DNA of 64,000 nucleotides from Staphylococcus cohnii subsp. cohnii (GCF_002902365.1 NZ_PPQC01000009.1:1-64000), one strand, 5' to 3'; counted from the first letter of the stretch, positions 1-9,644 are shown. Made by a program: numbers and translations. The notes: generated by a model from the sequence alone, not told the origin.

Positions 1-7
1 ATTAAAA

Positions 8-43
8 ATGGCTACCCTTATATCGTAAATATAAGGTAGCCAT
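8..43 (-). terminator. Probable terminator after the AEC permease gene
   Basis: An inverted repeat with arms at 8-23 and 29-43 and one bulged base forms a long stem with a tiny loop. The A-run at 4-8 gives a T-run for minus-strand transcription, and the T-run at 49-58 could serve the plus strand, so it may act in both directions. Confidence 0.7.
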
Positions 44-132
44 AAACATTTTTTTTTTCACTGTCTACTTGACAGGGTGCAGTTCATAACGGATTAACTC
101 CTTTTTATATTTAAAGCCTTCCAAATAACCAA

Positions 133-1041
133 TTAAACAAATAATGCTTGATATATATATAAAATAATAATGCTGATTAAAATCGTTAAGTTACTCACCA
201 TACCAACAAGCGGCAACGTCTTATACTTAAATTGAATTGAATAAGGTATAATAGCAACACCTACTGGTAATAACCAAGCAACTTGTAGTGTTGTTTTAAT
301 CATATCATTATCAACAGGTAAAAAGAAATAAACCAACAATCCTGCGATGACACCTAATCCATAATGTAAACCTAGATATTTCAAAGCGATAGGTAAGAAA
401 CGCTTATCGATACTAAAGTTAAGCATTAAGCCCAATAAGATCATTGATAAAGGCATGTTAGCGCCTGATAACACTGAGAAAAATTTAATGACAGGTTCTG
501 GAAAATGAATATTAAGCATATTCAAAATAAACATGATGATATATGTCATTAAAGGAACCGATTTTAGTAAATTTTTGCCTAAATACTTAAAGTCAAAGTT
601 ATCACCCGCACTGCTAAAATAACTTCCAACAAAGTATGTAACACCAAACATAATCACAGCGCCACCAATATCTGCCATTCCGAAATATATCATTCCTGTT
701 TTAGGCCAAATCGCTTCTACAAGTGGGTAAGCAAATAAACCAATATTTAGCGAAGCAGTCATCATTCCAACTGTGCCACGTATATGATTATCATATTTTA
801 AGAAAAACCAAATTACGATGATCTTAGCGATAACACCATACAATATCATCAATATCGGTAGTACTGATAGCGACAAATCTAAACTTGCACCATTTAAATT
901 AACAATCACTAAAGAAGGTAATGTTACGTTTAAAACGAGTGTTGAAAAAACTTGACTATCATTAGCTTTAAAATAATTGATACGTTTGAGTGTATAACCT
1001 AGTGCAATTAGTAAAATAATAATGATAAATTGTTGGGTCAC
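133..1041 (-). CDS. AEC-family (auxin efflux carrier) permease
   Basis: A 302-residue integral membrane protein with about ten hydrophobic segments covering nearly the whole chain and a short N-terminus leading straight into a membrane span. The layout fits the AEC family, whose bacterial members export or exchange organic acids such as malate. The first possible in-frame codon is seven residues upstream, but I prefer the GTG at 1041 because it sits six bases after AGAAGG and gives a start of the MTQQF type. There is no partner enzyme next to it that would tell the substrate. It is monocistronic, with a terminator hairpin beyond its stop. Confidence 0.8.
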   Translation of the reverse strand: MTQQFIIIILLIALGYTLKRINYFKANDSQVFSTLVLNVTLPSLVIVNLNGASLDLSLSVLPILMILYGVIAKIIVIWFFLKYDNHIRGTVGMMTASLNIGLFAYPLVEAIWPKTGMIYFGMADIGGAVIMFGVTYFVGSYFSSAGDNFDFKYLGKNLLKSVPLMTYIIMFILNMLNIHFPEPVIKFFSVLSGANMPLSMILLGLMLNFSIDKRFLPIALKYLGLHYGLGVIAGLLVYFFLPVDNDMIKTTLQVAWLLPVGVAIIPYSIQFKYKTLPLVGMVSNLTILISIIILYIYQALFV

Positions 1042-1187
1042 ATTAATCCTTCTTTCATCCAATCATCTGTTTTCATTCTATTTTCATACTTTAACATAAG
1101 TAGCAACCATTTTAGAAGCTTTCGAATTCATGTTATAATTTAATTTATATACAAAACGCTTACATTAGACAAAAAGGTGGTATTGGA

Positions 1188-1364
1188 ATGGATTTAAATG
1201 ACAAATTAGCAGAACTGAAACATGATTACGTTAGATTACAAGGCGACCTTGAAAAAAGAGAATCCGTCAATCAATCTGTGGACCCTTTAGTTAAACAACT
1301 TGAAAAGATAGAACAAGAAATGTCAGAAGTGCGTTCAGAAATTAGACAAAAAGAAAATAAATAA
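1188..1364 (+). CDS. Small coiled-coil protein, 58 aa (SE1561-like)
   Basis: A 58-codon frame starting ATG at 1188, preceded by AAAAAGGTGG, ending TAA at 1364. The protein (MDLNDKLAELKHDYVRLQGD at its start) is highly charged, rich in Lys and Glu, and shows heptad spacing of Leu/Val/Ile typical of a short two-helix or coiled-coil protein. It has no signal peptide and no cysteine. It resembles, from memory, the small staphylococcal SE1561 family, which has no known function. The frame is intact, has a good ribosome binding site and fills a gap, which argues that it is real. Confidence 0.75.
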   Translation: MDLNDKLAELKHDYVRLQGDLEKRESVNQSVDPLVKQLEKIEQEMSEVRSEIRQKENK

Positions 1365-1427
1365 CATCCTAGTAAATCAATAATTTACATGCTAAGATTA
1401 AGGGCGAACATAGAAAGGATGTAATAA

Positions 1428-1745
1428 ATGCAACTGTATCTTATATTTTTGCCAGTGTTATATTTAATCGTAAGTTACATAAGTATATTTAAAATGAACA
1501 CCATTATAACGCGTATTTTACGTATTATTATGTCTTTACTTTTATTATTCGTAGTAGCTATTACTACTTTATCATTCCCTGCAATAAATTGGTGGGTCTT
1601 TATTGTACTACTGCTTATCATAGGTAATGTAGAAATTACAGCATTCAAAAATAGCAAAAATGATCAAAAAGCCGTTCAAATTTTAAATATAATGAGCGTT
1701 ATTTTATTTGTAATTTATGTTATTTTGACTTTAGTTTTATATTAA
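1428..1745 (+). CDS. Small membrane protein of unknown function, 105 aa
   Basis: A 105-residue protein with three or four hydrophobic segments (about residues 3-20, 29-46, 52-70 and 85-104), separated by short basic or polar turns. I recognise no domain. The start follows GAAAGGATG with suitable spacing. It lies 63 bases after the preceding small gene in the same direction and is followed by a strong hairpin, so the two small genes may share a transcript. A function cannot be given. Confidence 0.7.
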   Translation: MQLYLIFLPVLYLIVSYISIFKMNTIITRILRIIMSLLLLFVVAITTLSFPAINWWVFIVLLLIIGNVEITAFKNSKNDQKAVQILNIMSVILFVIYVILTLVLY

Positions 1746-1789
1746 AAAACCATTATTTTAAAGATAATATAACGTAACATATATATAAT

Positions 1790-1833
1790 CAGCCCCGAAA
1801 AGATTTCTAATTATAAGAAACTTATCGGGGCTG
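1790..1833 (+). terminator. Terminator after the 105-aa membrane protein gene
   Basis: Arms CAGCCCCGA at 1790-1798 and TCGGGGCTG at 1825-1833 pair perfectly, with further pairing inside, and are followed by a T-rich stretch. This is a rho-independent terminator 45 bases past the stop codon. Confidence 0.85.
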
Positions 1834-1997
1834 ATTTTGTATATTTCTTCGTAATGCTTTACGTGCTTACCTCGAACAGGACATGGTCTTGTACTTTCCA
1901 AAAAATTATCTTTGATACCACACAATAATCATTACTCAATCACCTTAGAATGAAACTCACATCATTTATATTTCCAAACGCCTAATTATATATAAGT

Positions 1998-2041
1998 GTG
2001 GACATGCGAAATCTTTAAAAGTAGTAATCTCGCATGTCCGC
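1998..2041. terminator. Stem-loop between convergent genes
   Basis: GGACATGCGA at 2000-2009 pairs with TCGCATGTCC at 2030-2039 around a 20-base loop, just past the stop of the minus-strand RND gene. T-runs are weak on both sides, so the terminator role is likely but not certain. Confidence 0.55.
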
Positions 2042-2054
2042 ATTATATTTTATT

Positions 2055-5000
2055 CTATTTTTGTTTTTTCAAGATTTTTGCCTTTAAGGTAAATAATATT
2101 TCATATATTACTGGTACAACTATTAAAGTTAGTAAGGTTGAAGAAATCAATCCCCCTACCACAGTTGCTGCCATACCTTTTGAAATAATGATAGAACTAT
2201 CTTCACCAAATAGCATAGGCATCAACGCTCCAATAGTTGCTAATGCTGTCATGAGAATTGGTCTGATACGCGTTCCGCCTGCTTCTAACAATGCTGCTTG
2301 CATTTCCATACCTTGTTGTTGTTTATTTATCACTCTGTCAATTAATACTATTGCATTGGTTACAACAATACCAATTAACATAAGCATACCGATCATGCTC
2401 GGTACAGATATTGTCTCACCAGTTACTACTAAAGCAACTACAACGCCTATAACTGTATATGGTAATGAGAATAATATAGTGAAAGGTGCCAATGCGCCTT
2501 TAAATGTTAACACAAGTACTAAATAAACTATTATAATTGCTGCTAACATCGCCATAGATAATTGCGTTACTGCGTTACCTATATCTTCATTTGCGCCTCC
2601 CATGTTGACGTCTACGTTATTAGGTTTATCTATTTTATTTAATTTTGATAACACTTTCTGTGAAGTTCCACCCACATCATCATTTGTAACTTTGCCGGAA
2701 ACTTTTGAGGTATAGTCTCCTGCTTTAGTTTCTATTTTATTTGGCGTAGTTGTTTTTTCTAATGTTGCGATGTCACTTAATTCAATCGCTTGACCAGTAG
2801 CTGTTTGTATTTCAGTGTTTTCAAGTTTTTCTTCTGTCCAATCCGTTTCTTTATCTTCTTTAATTTTCACATCTATCGATTTACCATTTTCCTTTACGGT
2901 TGTGACACTCTGCTCAGGTGTATTCTGATTTAATGTCATAGCTAATTGAGATGCAGACAAGCCATAACCAGAAGCTTTATTTTGATCGACTTTGATATTA
3001 TATTGTTCGTATGTTTGAGATAAATCAGATTTAACGTTAGCTATTCCATGAATATTTTTCATTTCTTTTTCGATTTTATTCACAGTTCCTTTTATTGCAT
3101 CAAGAGATGGTCCAGTAATAGTGACTGCTAATTCATTATTTGTCCCACCTGTGCCCATATCTTGATTTGCCCAATCTCCAGGATGCTGATATTTGTTGAT
3201 ATGTTTTAATACCTTATCAGGCTCTTCATCAAAATTAGGTGTATTACTATCATATTCAACCATGATAGCCATACTATTCGAACTACCTGTAGGGTCTGTT
3301 GGTGTTGATCCACCAACGGAATACTGAACTGTTTTAACTTTATCTTTATTGTTCAAATACTTTTGTACTTGTTCAGCATGTGCTAATACCCCTTTTTCTG
3401 TTTCACCAGGCTCGGGTGTATAAGTTAATGCCATAAATTTATCTTCCCCAGTTGAGATAAAACTAGTGCCTAATTTTGCTGCACCTAAACCAATACTAGC
3501 AATTAAAATAACTGTACTTAAAATCATTACAATCCATTTGTGCGCTAATGACCAGCGCAATATACGTTTATATCCTCTACCTACCATACCTAATGTTTCT
3601 TCTTTACGTTGTTTAACACCTTTTTTGAAAAAAGTAGCACTTAAAGAAGGCACGATGGTAATCGAAACAAGTAAAGAAGCTAGTAAACTAAATGCAATCG
3701 CTAATGCAAATGGTCTAAACATCTCACCGACTGATCCATTGACAAATGCCAATGGTAAAAAGACTATAATGGTAACGATTGTCGACGACATTATTGGTTT
3801 AAATACTTCACTCGTCGCACTAATAATGAGCTTATTGCCACTTAATGGTTCTTTTTTATCTGATAAACGTCTATAAATATTTTCAACTACAACAATTGAA
3901 TCATCAATAACTCTACCTATTGCAACTGTTAGTGCACCAAGTGTTAATATATTTAATGATACATCTGTTAATTTCAATGCAACCATTGCAATTAATATAG
4001 ACATCGGTATTGAAACGACTGAAATTGCAGTTGTTCTAATATTTCTTAAGAATAATAATATAACAATTATGGCAACAATCGTACCGAGTGCTGCTTTTTC
4101 AATCATTGTATATAGCGAGTCTTCTATTGGTTTCGCAGTATCCATAACTTTTGTAGATTTTATATCTTTATTATCTTTGATAAATTCATCAATTTCTTTT
4201 TTCGTGTCTTTAGCTACTTTAACAGTGTTGGCATCTTGTGCTTTTGTCACTTGTACATTGACTGCATCTTTGCCATTTGTTTTAGAAATTGATTGTCGTT
4301 CATCACCTACTGAGATGTTTGCAATGTCTTTGAGTTTAACAGAAGGCATGCTATTTTCTCCGTCTTGAGCAACTGAGCTAGGCATTGCTGTTGCCATGTT
4401 ACCGTCTTGTGATGAACTTTGCGCACTAGCACCCTGATTTGCACTTCCATCGTTGCTACCTTGAGCACTCATGCTTGAAGCTGATAATGGAATTTCAAGG
4501 TTTTTCAATGCATTTACTGAAGTGAATTGGCCATCAATTACCACTGATTTTTCAGTTTTACCAAACTGGAATAACCCTAATGGGGTTTCACTAGTTGCAC
4601 TCTTTAAGAATTGTTCCACACTATCGACAGTTAATCCTCTATCTTGCAATTTTTCTTGATCAAATTTAATTGAAACTTCTCTCGATGTCTGTCCATTCAA
4701 TTGTGCATTTTGTACGCCATTGATTGTTTGAAGTTTAGGTAGTAACTGATTATTAACTTTTTTGGTTGTATCTTTTAAATTATTATCATTTGTAGTAAAA
4801 GAATAAGCCACAATTGGAAAAGCATTCATTGAATTCCTTGTTAATTCTGGTTCTTCAACGCCTTCTTCAAACTTAATTTTATCAAGTTCTTTCTTTAAAT
4901 CATTTTCAGCTTTATCCATGTCTGTGCCATTTTCATATTCAACAGAAACCATAGAAGCATTTTGAATAGATTGTGCATTAACATTTTTAACACTTGCCAT

Positions 5001-5225
5001 TGACCTTATTTGGTCATCAATTTTATCACTAATGTCATCCTTTACCGTTTCTGGTGTAGCACCAGGCATGGTTGTTTGTACAGTAATCACTGGAGGTTCA
5101 ACATCAGGCAATAATTCAAGTTTCATTTTCGCACTTGAATAAACACCACCTAAAATGACCAGCAATACCATAAGAAAGATTGCAAATTTATTTCCCAACG
5201 AAAACTGCAATAGTTTTTTAATCAT
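2055..5225 (-). CDS. RND (HAE1/AcrB-type) efflux transporter
   Basis: A 1056-residue protein with the classic RND plan: one N-terminal membrane span, a large outside loop (about 35-365), a block of five or six spans, a span followed by a second large loop (about 590-870), and a final block of spans. Membrane segment 4 carries the paired acidic residues in GRVIDDSIVVVENIYRR, the proton relay motif of the family, and the C-terminal half has VVTNAIVLID. Residues 250-295 are a Ser/Gln/Gly-rich insertion. The start at 5225 follows AGAGGAGAAAAG. No adaptor or outer-membrane partner is nearby, as expected in a Gram-positive. The homologous gene neighbours femX in S. aureus. The substrate is unknown; drugs or lipids are candidates. 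Confidence 0.88.
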   Translation of the reverse strand: MIKKLLQFSLGNKFAIFLMVLLVILGGVYSSAKMKLELLPDVEPPVITVQTTMPGATPETVKDDISDKIDDQIRSMASVKNVNAQSIQNASMVSVEYENGTDMDKAENDLKKELDKIKFEEGVEEPELTRNSMNAFPIVAYSFTTNDNNLKDTTKKVNNQLLPKLQTINGVQNAQLNGQTSREVSIKFDQEKLQDRGLTVDSVEQFLKSATSETPLGLFQFGKTEKSVVIDGQFTSVNALKNLEIPLSASSMSAQGSNDGSANQGASAQSSSQDGNMATAMPSSVAQDGENSMPSVKLKDIANISVGDERQSISKTNGKDAVNVQVTKAQDANTVKVAKDTKKEIDEFIKDNKDIKSTKVMDTAKPIEDSLYTMIEKAALGTIVAIIVILLFLRNIRTTAISVVSIPMSILIAMVALKLTDVSLNILTLGALTVAIGRVIDDSIVVVENIYRRLSDKKEPLSGNKLIISATSEVFKPIMSSTIVTIIVFLPLAFVNGSVGEMFRPFALAIAFSLLASLLVSITIVPSLSATFFKKGVKQRKEETLGMVGRGYKRILRWSLAHKWIVMILSTVILIASIGLGAAKLGTSFISTGEDKFMALTYTPEPGETEKGVLAHAEQVQKYLNNKDKVKTVQYSVGGSTPTDPTGSSNSMAIMVEYDSNTPNFDEEPDKVLKHINKYQHPGDWANQDMGTGGTNNELAVTITGPSLDAIKGTVNKIEKEMKNIHGIANVKSDLSQTYEQYNIKVDQNKASGYGLSASQLAMTLNQNTPEQSVTTVKENGKSIDVKIKEDKETDWTEEKLENTEIQTATGQAIELSDIATLEKTTTPNKIETKAGDYTSKVSGKVTNDDVGGTSQKVLSKLNKIDKPNNVDVNMGGANEDIGNAVTQLSMAMLAAIIIVYLVLVLTFKGALAPFTILFSLPYTVIGVVVALVVTGETISVPSMIGMLMLIGIVVTNAIVLIDRVINKQQQGMEMQAALLEAGGTRIRPILMTALATIGALMPMLFGEDSSIIISKGMAATVVGGLISSTLLTLIVVPVIYEILFTLKAKILKKQK

Positions 5226-5321
5226 ATCTTTTCTCCTCTCAAATATCATTTTAATTCAATATTGCATTTATTTTCTTTATGTATAGTCATATCTATGTAT
5301 TTTCTAAACTCATAAAAAATG

Positions 5322-5364
5322 CACGTTATAAAGTTTAAATTGCATATTAAAACTTTATAACGTG
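5322..5364 (-). terminator. Terminator after femX
   Basis: A 14-bp perfect stem (5323-5336 with 5350-5363) lies 29 bases past the femX stop. On the minus strand it is followed by a run of six T. Confidence 0.85.
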
Positions 5365-5392
5365 TCTACTTTTTACAAAATTACAAACAAAA

Positions 5393-6643
5393 CTATTTAC
5401 GTTTTAATTTACGTGAAAGTTTAATTTTAGTCTTAGTCAACTTCGGCTTAACATTTTCAATAACTTGATATAATGGTTTATTTAACACGTAATCAAATTC
5501 ACCTATTTTTTCACTTAAATACGTTCCCCATACTTTCTTAAATGCCCATAATCCATAATGGTCTGATTCCTTGTCTGGATCATTATCTGTACCACCAAAA
5601 TCATATGTTTTTGCGCCATGCTCGCGAGCGTATTGCATCATAGCAAATTGCATGTGATGATTTGGCAAGAAGTCTCGGTAGTCATTAGATGATGCACCAT
5701 AAAGATAGTAGGATTTATTCCCAGCAAACATGAGCAATGCACCTGATAAATATAATCCTTCTGGGTGCTTAGCTTCTAACGCTTCCATTTCATTAATGAG
5801 TTCTTGTGTTTTTTTCATTTTATTGTCAGCATCGTTTATTTTATTTAATGTCTTTTTATCTTGTTTTTTTTCAGCTAGCTTTTCTTTTTCCGCTTCTAAT
5901 TGTGCTAAGTCTTGACGTAAATCTTTAAGGACTGGTTTAGGTTCCAATTTCACTAAAAATAATTCCGCATCTCCATCTGGATGTAAAGCATCGTATATGT
6001 TTTGGAAATAGCTAATATCTCTTGTTAAAAAGCCATCTCTTTCGCCAGTGATTTTCATTAACTTTGCAAATGTTTTCAAACCTTCTCTATCAGAACGTTC
6101 TACTTTAGTACCACGCTTTAATGCTAACCTTACTTTTGAACGATTACGTCTTTCAAAACTTTGAATTAACGCATCATCGTTTTTATCAATCGGTGTTATC
6201 ATTGTCATTCTTGGTTGAATATAATCTTTCGAAAGTCCTTCTTTAAAACCTTTGTGTTTAAACCCTAATGCTCTTAAATTTGATAGTGCATCAGCACCTT
6301 TATCTACTTCAACATCAGGATCAATTTTAATTGTATAAGCTTTTTCTTCTTTTGCAATTTGAATTGCGTATTCTAGCAATGTTTCTAATGCTAATTTATT
6401 ACTATAATCCGTTACAAAACCTCTTGAAATATAGCATAGCGTATAAGGTAATTTAGGAACCTTTTTAAATAATAACTGCGCCACACCTAAAATTTTACCA
6501 TCTTCACCTACTGCGATACGCTTTGAGTACCAGCCAGTCAATTTCTTTGTTTCTGCCCACTTTGTTAATTGTAATAAGTCACCTTGAGGGTGCGCTTTAA
6601 CAAAGGCATCGTGCGCTTGGTTCGTTATATTCATCTTTTCCAT
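5393..6643 (-). CDS. femX: FemX/FmhB, lipid II:glycine glycyltransferase
   Basis: A 416-residue FemABX-family aminoacyltransferase. It uses glycyl-tRNA to add the first glycine to the lysine of lipid II at the inner membrane face, starting the interpeptide bridge that FemA and FemB extend; the enzyme is essential in S. aureus. Two GNAT-like subdomains are separated by a Lys/Glu-rich helical arm at about 250-300 that is predicted to form a coiled coil. The C-terminal half has YDFGGTDNDPD and GLWAFKKVWG, highly conserved in FmhB. I place the start at 6643, where AAGGAGAT stands eight bases upstream, instead of a longer frame reaching 6721. Overall identity to S. aureus FmhB looks very high. Confidence 0.95.
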   Translation of the reverse strand: MEKMNITNQAHDAFVKAHPQGDLLQLTKWAETKKLTGWYSKRIAVGEDGKILGVAQLLFKKVPKLPYTLCYISRGFVTDYSNKLALETLLEYAIQIAKEEKAYTIKIDPDVEVDKGADALSNLRALGFKHKGFKEGLSKDYIQPRMTMITPIDKNDDALIQSFERRNRSKVRLALKRGTKVERSDREGLKTFAKLMKITGERDGFLTRDISYFQNIYDALHPDGDAELFLVKLEPKPVLKDLRQDLAQLEAEKEKLAEKKQDKKTLNKINDADNKMKKTQELINEMEALEAKHPEGLYLSGALLMFAGNKSYYLYGASSNDYRDFLPNHHMQFAMMQYAREHGAKTYDFGGTDNDPDKESDHYGLWAFKKVWGTYLSEKIGEFDYVLNKPLYQVIENVKPKLTKTKIKLSRKLKRK

Positions 6644-6757
6644 AAAACTGATATCTCCTTTTACCATTACATACTTTGTTATTATACATTGCTTCACACA
6701 TTCTTTCACATCATTTCCCATTATTTGATATAATAATATACGAAATGAGGTGTTCTT

Positions 6758-7012
6758 GTGCGTATCATTATCTTGTCATTACTTTTTTTAATAAATTTAA
6801 TTTTTGTAATCCAAACATTTAATACAACTTTTAATGTTTCATACCTAAGTTTAAGAATTATTCTCGCTGTTTTTACATTTGTAGTAACGGGTTATTTACT
6901 ACTTTTATCTAATAACAATAAATGGGGAACTTACTTAACTATTTTAACACTAATAATTTCTTTGATACACATCATTGTTATTGCACATAGTATGTATGTT
7001 TACATTTATTAA
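6758..7012 (+). CDS. Small membrane protein, 84 aa
   Basis: An 84-residue protein with a GTG start at 6758 after GAGGTG and three hydrophobic segments (about 3-20, 28-50 and 58-80). No family is recognised. It is divergent from femX and its end overlaps the end of the convergent VOC gene by four bases, so the two stop codons are interlocked with no room for a terminator between them. It is probably real given its start signal and continuous hydrophobic design; the function is unknown. Confidence 0.65.
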   Translation: MRIIILSLLFLINLIFVIQTFNTTFNVSYLSLRIILAVFTFVVTGYLLLLSNNNKWGTYLTILTLIISLIHIIVIAHSMYVYIY

Positions 7013-7770
7013 TCTGCTTCAACTTTGTACTTAAGCCCTCTAATGATTAATGTATATGGTGAAGTTGTATTATCATCTTTCAAAGTGACTGCTTTATAAC
7101 CCGAATATTCACCATCATATATATGATATACAATATCATCGTTTTTCAATTTTAATGTCGTGCATGTTTCTGTGTTGTTAACGATCTCCATTCCAAACCA
7201 CTGTTGCCATTTCTCAACCGTATGTGCTCTTTCTGTACTATTAATTTCAATACTTTTTATGCTAAAAGCATTTTGGCGTAATGGGTTTAACTTTTCTTCT
7301 CTTGCTTCAATATCTTCATTCCATTGAATAAAAAATGGCGGCTTCACCCTATAATCAGGATCAGCTATATATAACAAGCGCCATGTAGTCTTTTCTCCTT
7401 TTGTGTTTTCTCTTTGCATTTCAACAGGGCCTATGACATCTATATTTTGTGATTCCAGCGTTTCTTTTAATTTGGTAATATCTTGCGTTTGAAATGCGAT
7501 TGTTTTTAATCCTTCTTTATAATGATCTTGAACAATTTTCGAAGGAAATGACACTCGACCTTCTTCACTTTTTACAATTTTTTGCAATTTCTCTGGTTTA
7601 TAAATATCTAATAATTCAATGTAAGCATTATTTAAGTAGGCTAAACGATTGTATGTGCCTAATTTCTCATGTTTACCACCTTGATATAGTGTAAATAAAT
7701 GACCTGGGAATTTGAAATTATCTAATTGTTGTACATAATGAACGATATGATCTAACTTTAAATCTTGCAT
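7009..7770 (-). CDS. VOC (glyoxalase/dioxygenase fold) family protein
   Basis: A 253-residue soluble protein that opens with LKLDHIVHYVQQL, the first strand and metal-binding His region usual for glyoxalase_3/VOC proteins, and has NAYIELLDIY in the first module. The second half repeats the fold in weaker form. VOC proteins include dioxygenases, lyases and resistance proteins, so the substrate cannot be named. The start follows GGGGGATAAAGGT. It stands alone between femX and the marR gene. Confidence 0.75.
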   Translation of the reverse strand: MQDLKLDHIVHYVQQLDNFKFPGHLFTLYQGGKHEKLGTYNRLAYLNNAYIELLDIYKPEKLQKIVKSEEGRVSFPSKIVQDHYKEGLKTIAFQTQDITKLKETLESQNIDVIGPVEMQRENTKGEKTTWRLLYIADPDYRVKPPFFIQWNEDIEAREEKLNPLRQNAFSIKSIEINSTERAHTVEKWQQWFGMEIVNNTETCTTLKLKNDDIVYHIYDGEYSGYKAVTLKDDNTTSPYTLIIRGLKYKVEAD

Positions 7771-7915
7771 ACCTTTATCCCCCTATTTTTCCTTTACATT
7801 TATTTTAACAAATTGTATACACGTTTACTTCTGATAACCCATTATAATGATTTAAATTGAGATTATAAATTTATTTTTATTCAGAGAATAAAGCGCATCA
7901 TTTAATAAATAGGTA

Positions 7916-7978
7916 TTGATTTCCCTGTCCAAATGGACTAAAATATAACTTGTTCAAAATTAAGTTAGCTTTGCTAAC
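7916..7978 (+). promoter_or_regulatory. Promoter and candidate MarR operator of the marR-MFS pair
   Basis: A sigma-A-like promoter reads TTGATT (7916-7921), 17-base spacer, TAAAAT (7939-7944). The spacer holds the palindrome GTCCA-AA-TGGAC at 7927-7938, and a second one, GTTAGC-TTT-GCTAAC, lies at 7964-7978 just before the Shine-Dalgarno sequence. Either could be the binding site of the MarR protein encoded directly downstream, which would mean autorepression. Confidence 0.5.
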
Positions 7979-7999
7979 CATTTTCGGAGGTATGCTTTC

Positions 8000-8434
8000 A
8001 TGCAAAATAAATTTGTATTTGATAACATCATCGCAATTTATAGACCGTATACAAAAATGTTCCAACCTATCTTTGAATCATTTGAGCTATATCCTGCACA
8101 GTGGCTCGTTTTAAAAGATATTTCCTACAATGCACCGACCACTCTAGTACAAATTTCAAAGCGACGTTCTATTGAGAAGCCTACCACAAGAAAAATACTA
8201 AAAGTACTTTCTGAAAAATCTCTATTAACTGTTGAAACAGGTACAGATAAACGAGAAAAATGGCTTTCACTTTCTCCAAAAGGAGAAAACCTTTATAAAA
8301 ATATCAGTTCACGTGTAGATAAAGTGCAAGACGAAATTATTAAAAATACAGGTTTATCTGTTTCAGAACTTGAACACATTACAAAATCACTTCAACTTAT
8401 TCACGAGCAAATTTTGGAAATGGAGGAATTTTAA
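8000..8434 (+). CDS. MarR-family transcriptional regulator
   Basis: A 144-residue winged-helix regulator. Helix-turn-helix residues fall around 50-72 (TTLVQISKRRSIEKPTTRK) and the wing is GTDKREKWLSLSPKG, the usual MarR D-x-R element. There is no cysteine, so a thiol-redox mechanism of the OhrR or SarZ type is excluded. It ends one base before the start of a drug-transporter-like MFS gene, so it most likely represses that transporter and itself, with an unknown ligand relieving repression. Confidence 0.85.
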   Translation: MQNKFVFDNIIAIYRPYTKMFQPIFESFELYPAQWLVLKDISYNAPTTLVQISKRRSIEKPTTRKILKVLSEKSLLTVETGTDKREKWLSLSPKGENLYKNISSRVDKVQDEIIKNTGLSVSELEHITKSLQLIHEQILEMEEF

Positions 8435-8435
8435 C

Positions 8436-9644
8436 ATGAATCAAACAGCATCGATGAAGTCACCAATTTGGACAAAAAACTTTAATATCAATTTTATTAC
8501 TAACTTTTTAGTTTACTTATGCATGTATTTGCTTATCGTCATCATAGCGAGTTATACAAAAACTGAATATCATGCGTCAGACAGTATGGCGGGACTCGTA
8601 TCTGGATTATTTATTATTGGTTCTTTAATTGGACGATTTATCACTGGAAAGTACGTTAATAAAATAGGTCCTAAACGTATTTTAATCATCGGTTTAATCT
8701 TATTAATCATCACACAACTACTTTATTTTATAGAAGGTGCCTTGGCTGTTCTAATGTTCACGAGATTAGTTAACGGTATTGCTACTGGGGTTACTACGAC
8801 AGCAACGGGGACAATTGCTGCTTATGCAACACCACAAGAGAGAAAAAGTGAAGGTATTAGCTTGTTTTCTTTAAGTTTAGTTATAGGCGCTGCAATCGGC
8901 CCATTTTTTGGCCTTTTACTTATTAATACATTCCCAATTCAATTGTTATTTTTACTTTGTTTAATGTGCGGTATCATCAGTTTTATCATTTCATTTTTCA
9001 TTAAGTTAGATATCGATATAACTACTGATATACCGAAAACACAAACAACTGAAAGCAAAAAATTTAATATTAATAATTATATCGCCAAAGAGGCATTACC
9101 TGTGGCAATTATTATGCTCCTTGCAGGATTATCTTATTCGTCTATTCTGACATTTTTACAATTTTTCGCTCAAGAAATCAATTTAGTTACAATATCTAGT
9201 TATTTCTTTATTTTTTATGCTATTGCATCACTCATTACAAGACCAATTGCTGGTAGAATGATGGACCTCAAAAACGAAAACGTCATCGCTTATCCTGCTT
9301 TTGTCTTTTTAATCCTTACATTTTTAACATTAAGTATTACAAATAATATTTGGTTATTAATTCTTGCTGGATTACTCCTTGGCGCTGGTTACGGCAATAT
9401 TTCATCTTGTATGCAAGCTATTGCAATCAAAGTATCTCCACCAGCTAAATACGGTATTGCTACCTCAACCTACTTTATCGGTTTAGACTTAGGGTTAGGC
9501 TTTGGACCTTATGTATTAGGCTTTGTAACATCTACAGTTTCATTCGCTCAATTATACGCTATTATGGGCGTATTGGTTTTAATTACTGGTATTATTTATT
9601 ACTTCGTTCACGGTAGAAAAGTCAAACACATGAATACCTATTAA
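8436..9644 (+). CDS. Major facilitator superfamily transporter
   Basis: A 402-residue protein with twelve predicted membrane spans and the MFS motif A-like loop between spans 2 and 3 (GRFITGKYVNKIGPKRIL). A central cytoplasmic loop at about 185-215 divides the two halves. The start at 8436 uses GGAGG located inside the end of marR, so the pair is translationally coupled. Most marR-linked MFS pumps export toxic small molecules, but some take up or export metabolites; the sequence does not decide this. Confidence 0.85.
   Translation: MNQTASMKSPIWTKNFNINFITNFLVYLCMYLLIVIIASYTKTEYHASDSMAGLVSGLFIIGSLIGRFITGKYVNKIGPKRILIIGLILLIITQLLYFIEGALAVLMFTRLVNGIATGVTTTATGTIAAYATPQERKSEGISLFSLSLVIGAAIGPFFGLLLINTFPIQLLFLLCLMCGIISFIISFFIKLDIDITTDIPKTQTTESKKFNINNYIAKEALPVAIIMLLAGLSYSSILTFLQFFAQEINLVTISSYFFIFYAIASLITRPIAGRMMDLKNENVIAYPAFVFLILTFLTLSITNNIWLLILAGLLLGAGYGNISSCMQAIAIKVSPPAKYGIATSTYFIGLDLGLGFGPYVLGFVTSTVSFAQLYAIMGVLVLITGIIYYFVHGRKVKHMNTY

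Noticed and set aside
1996-2526. A 176-codon plus-strand frame over the end of the RND gene
   Set aside because: It is antisense to strongly conserved RND membrane segments and has no ribosome binding site; it is a shadow of low-complexity hydrophobic codons.
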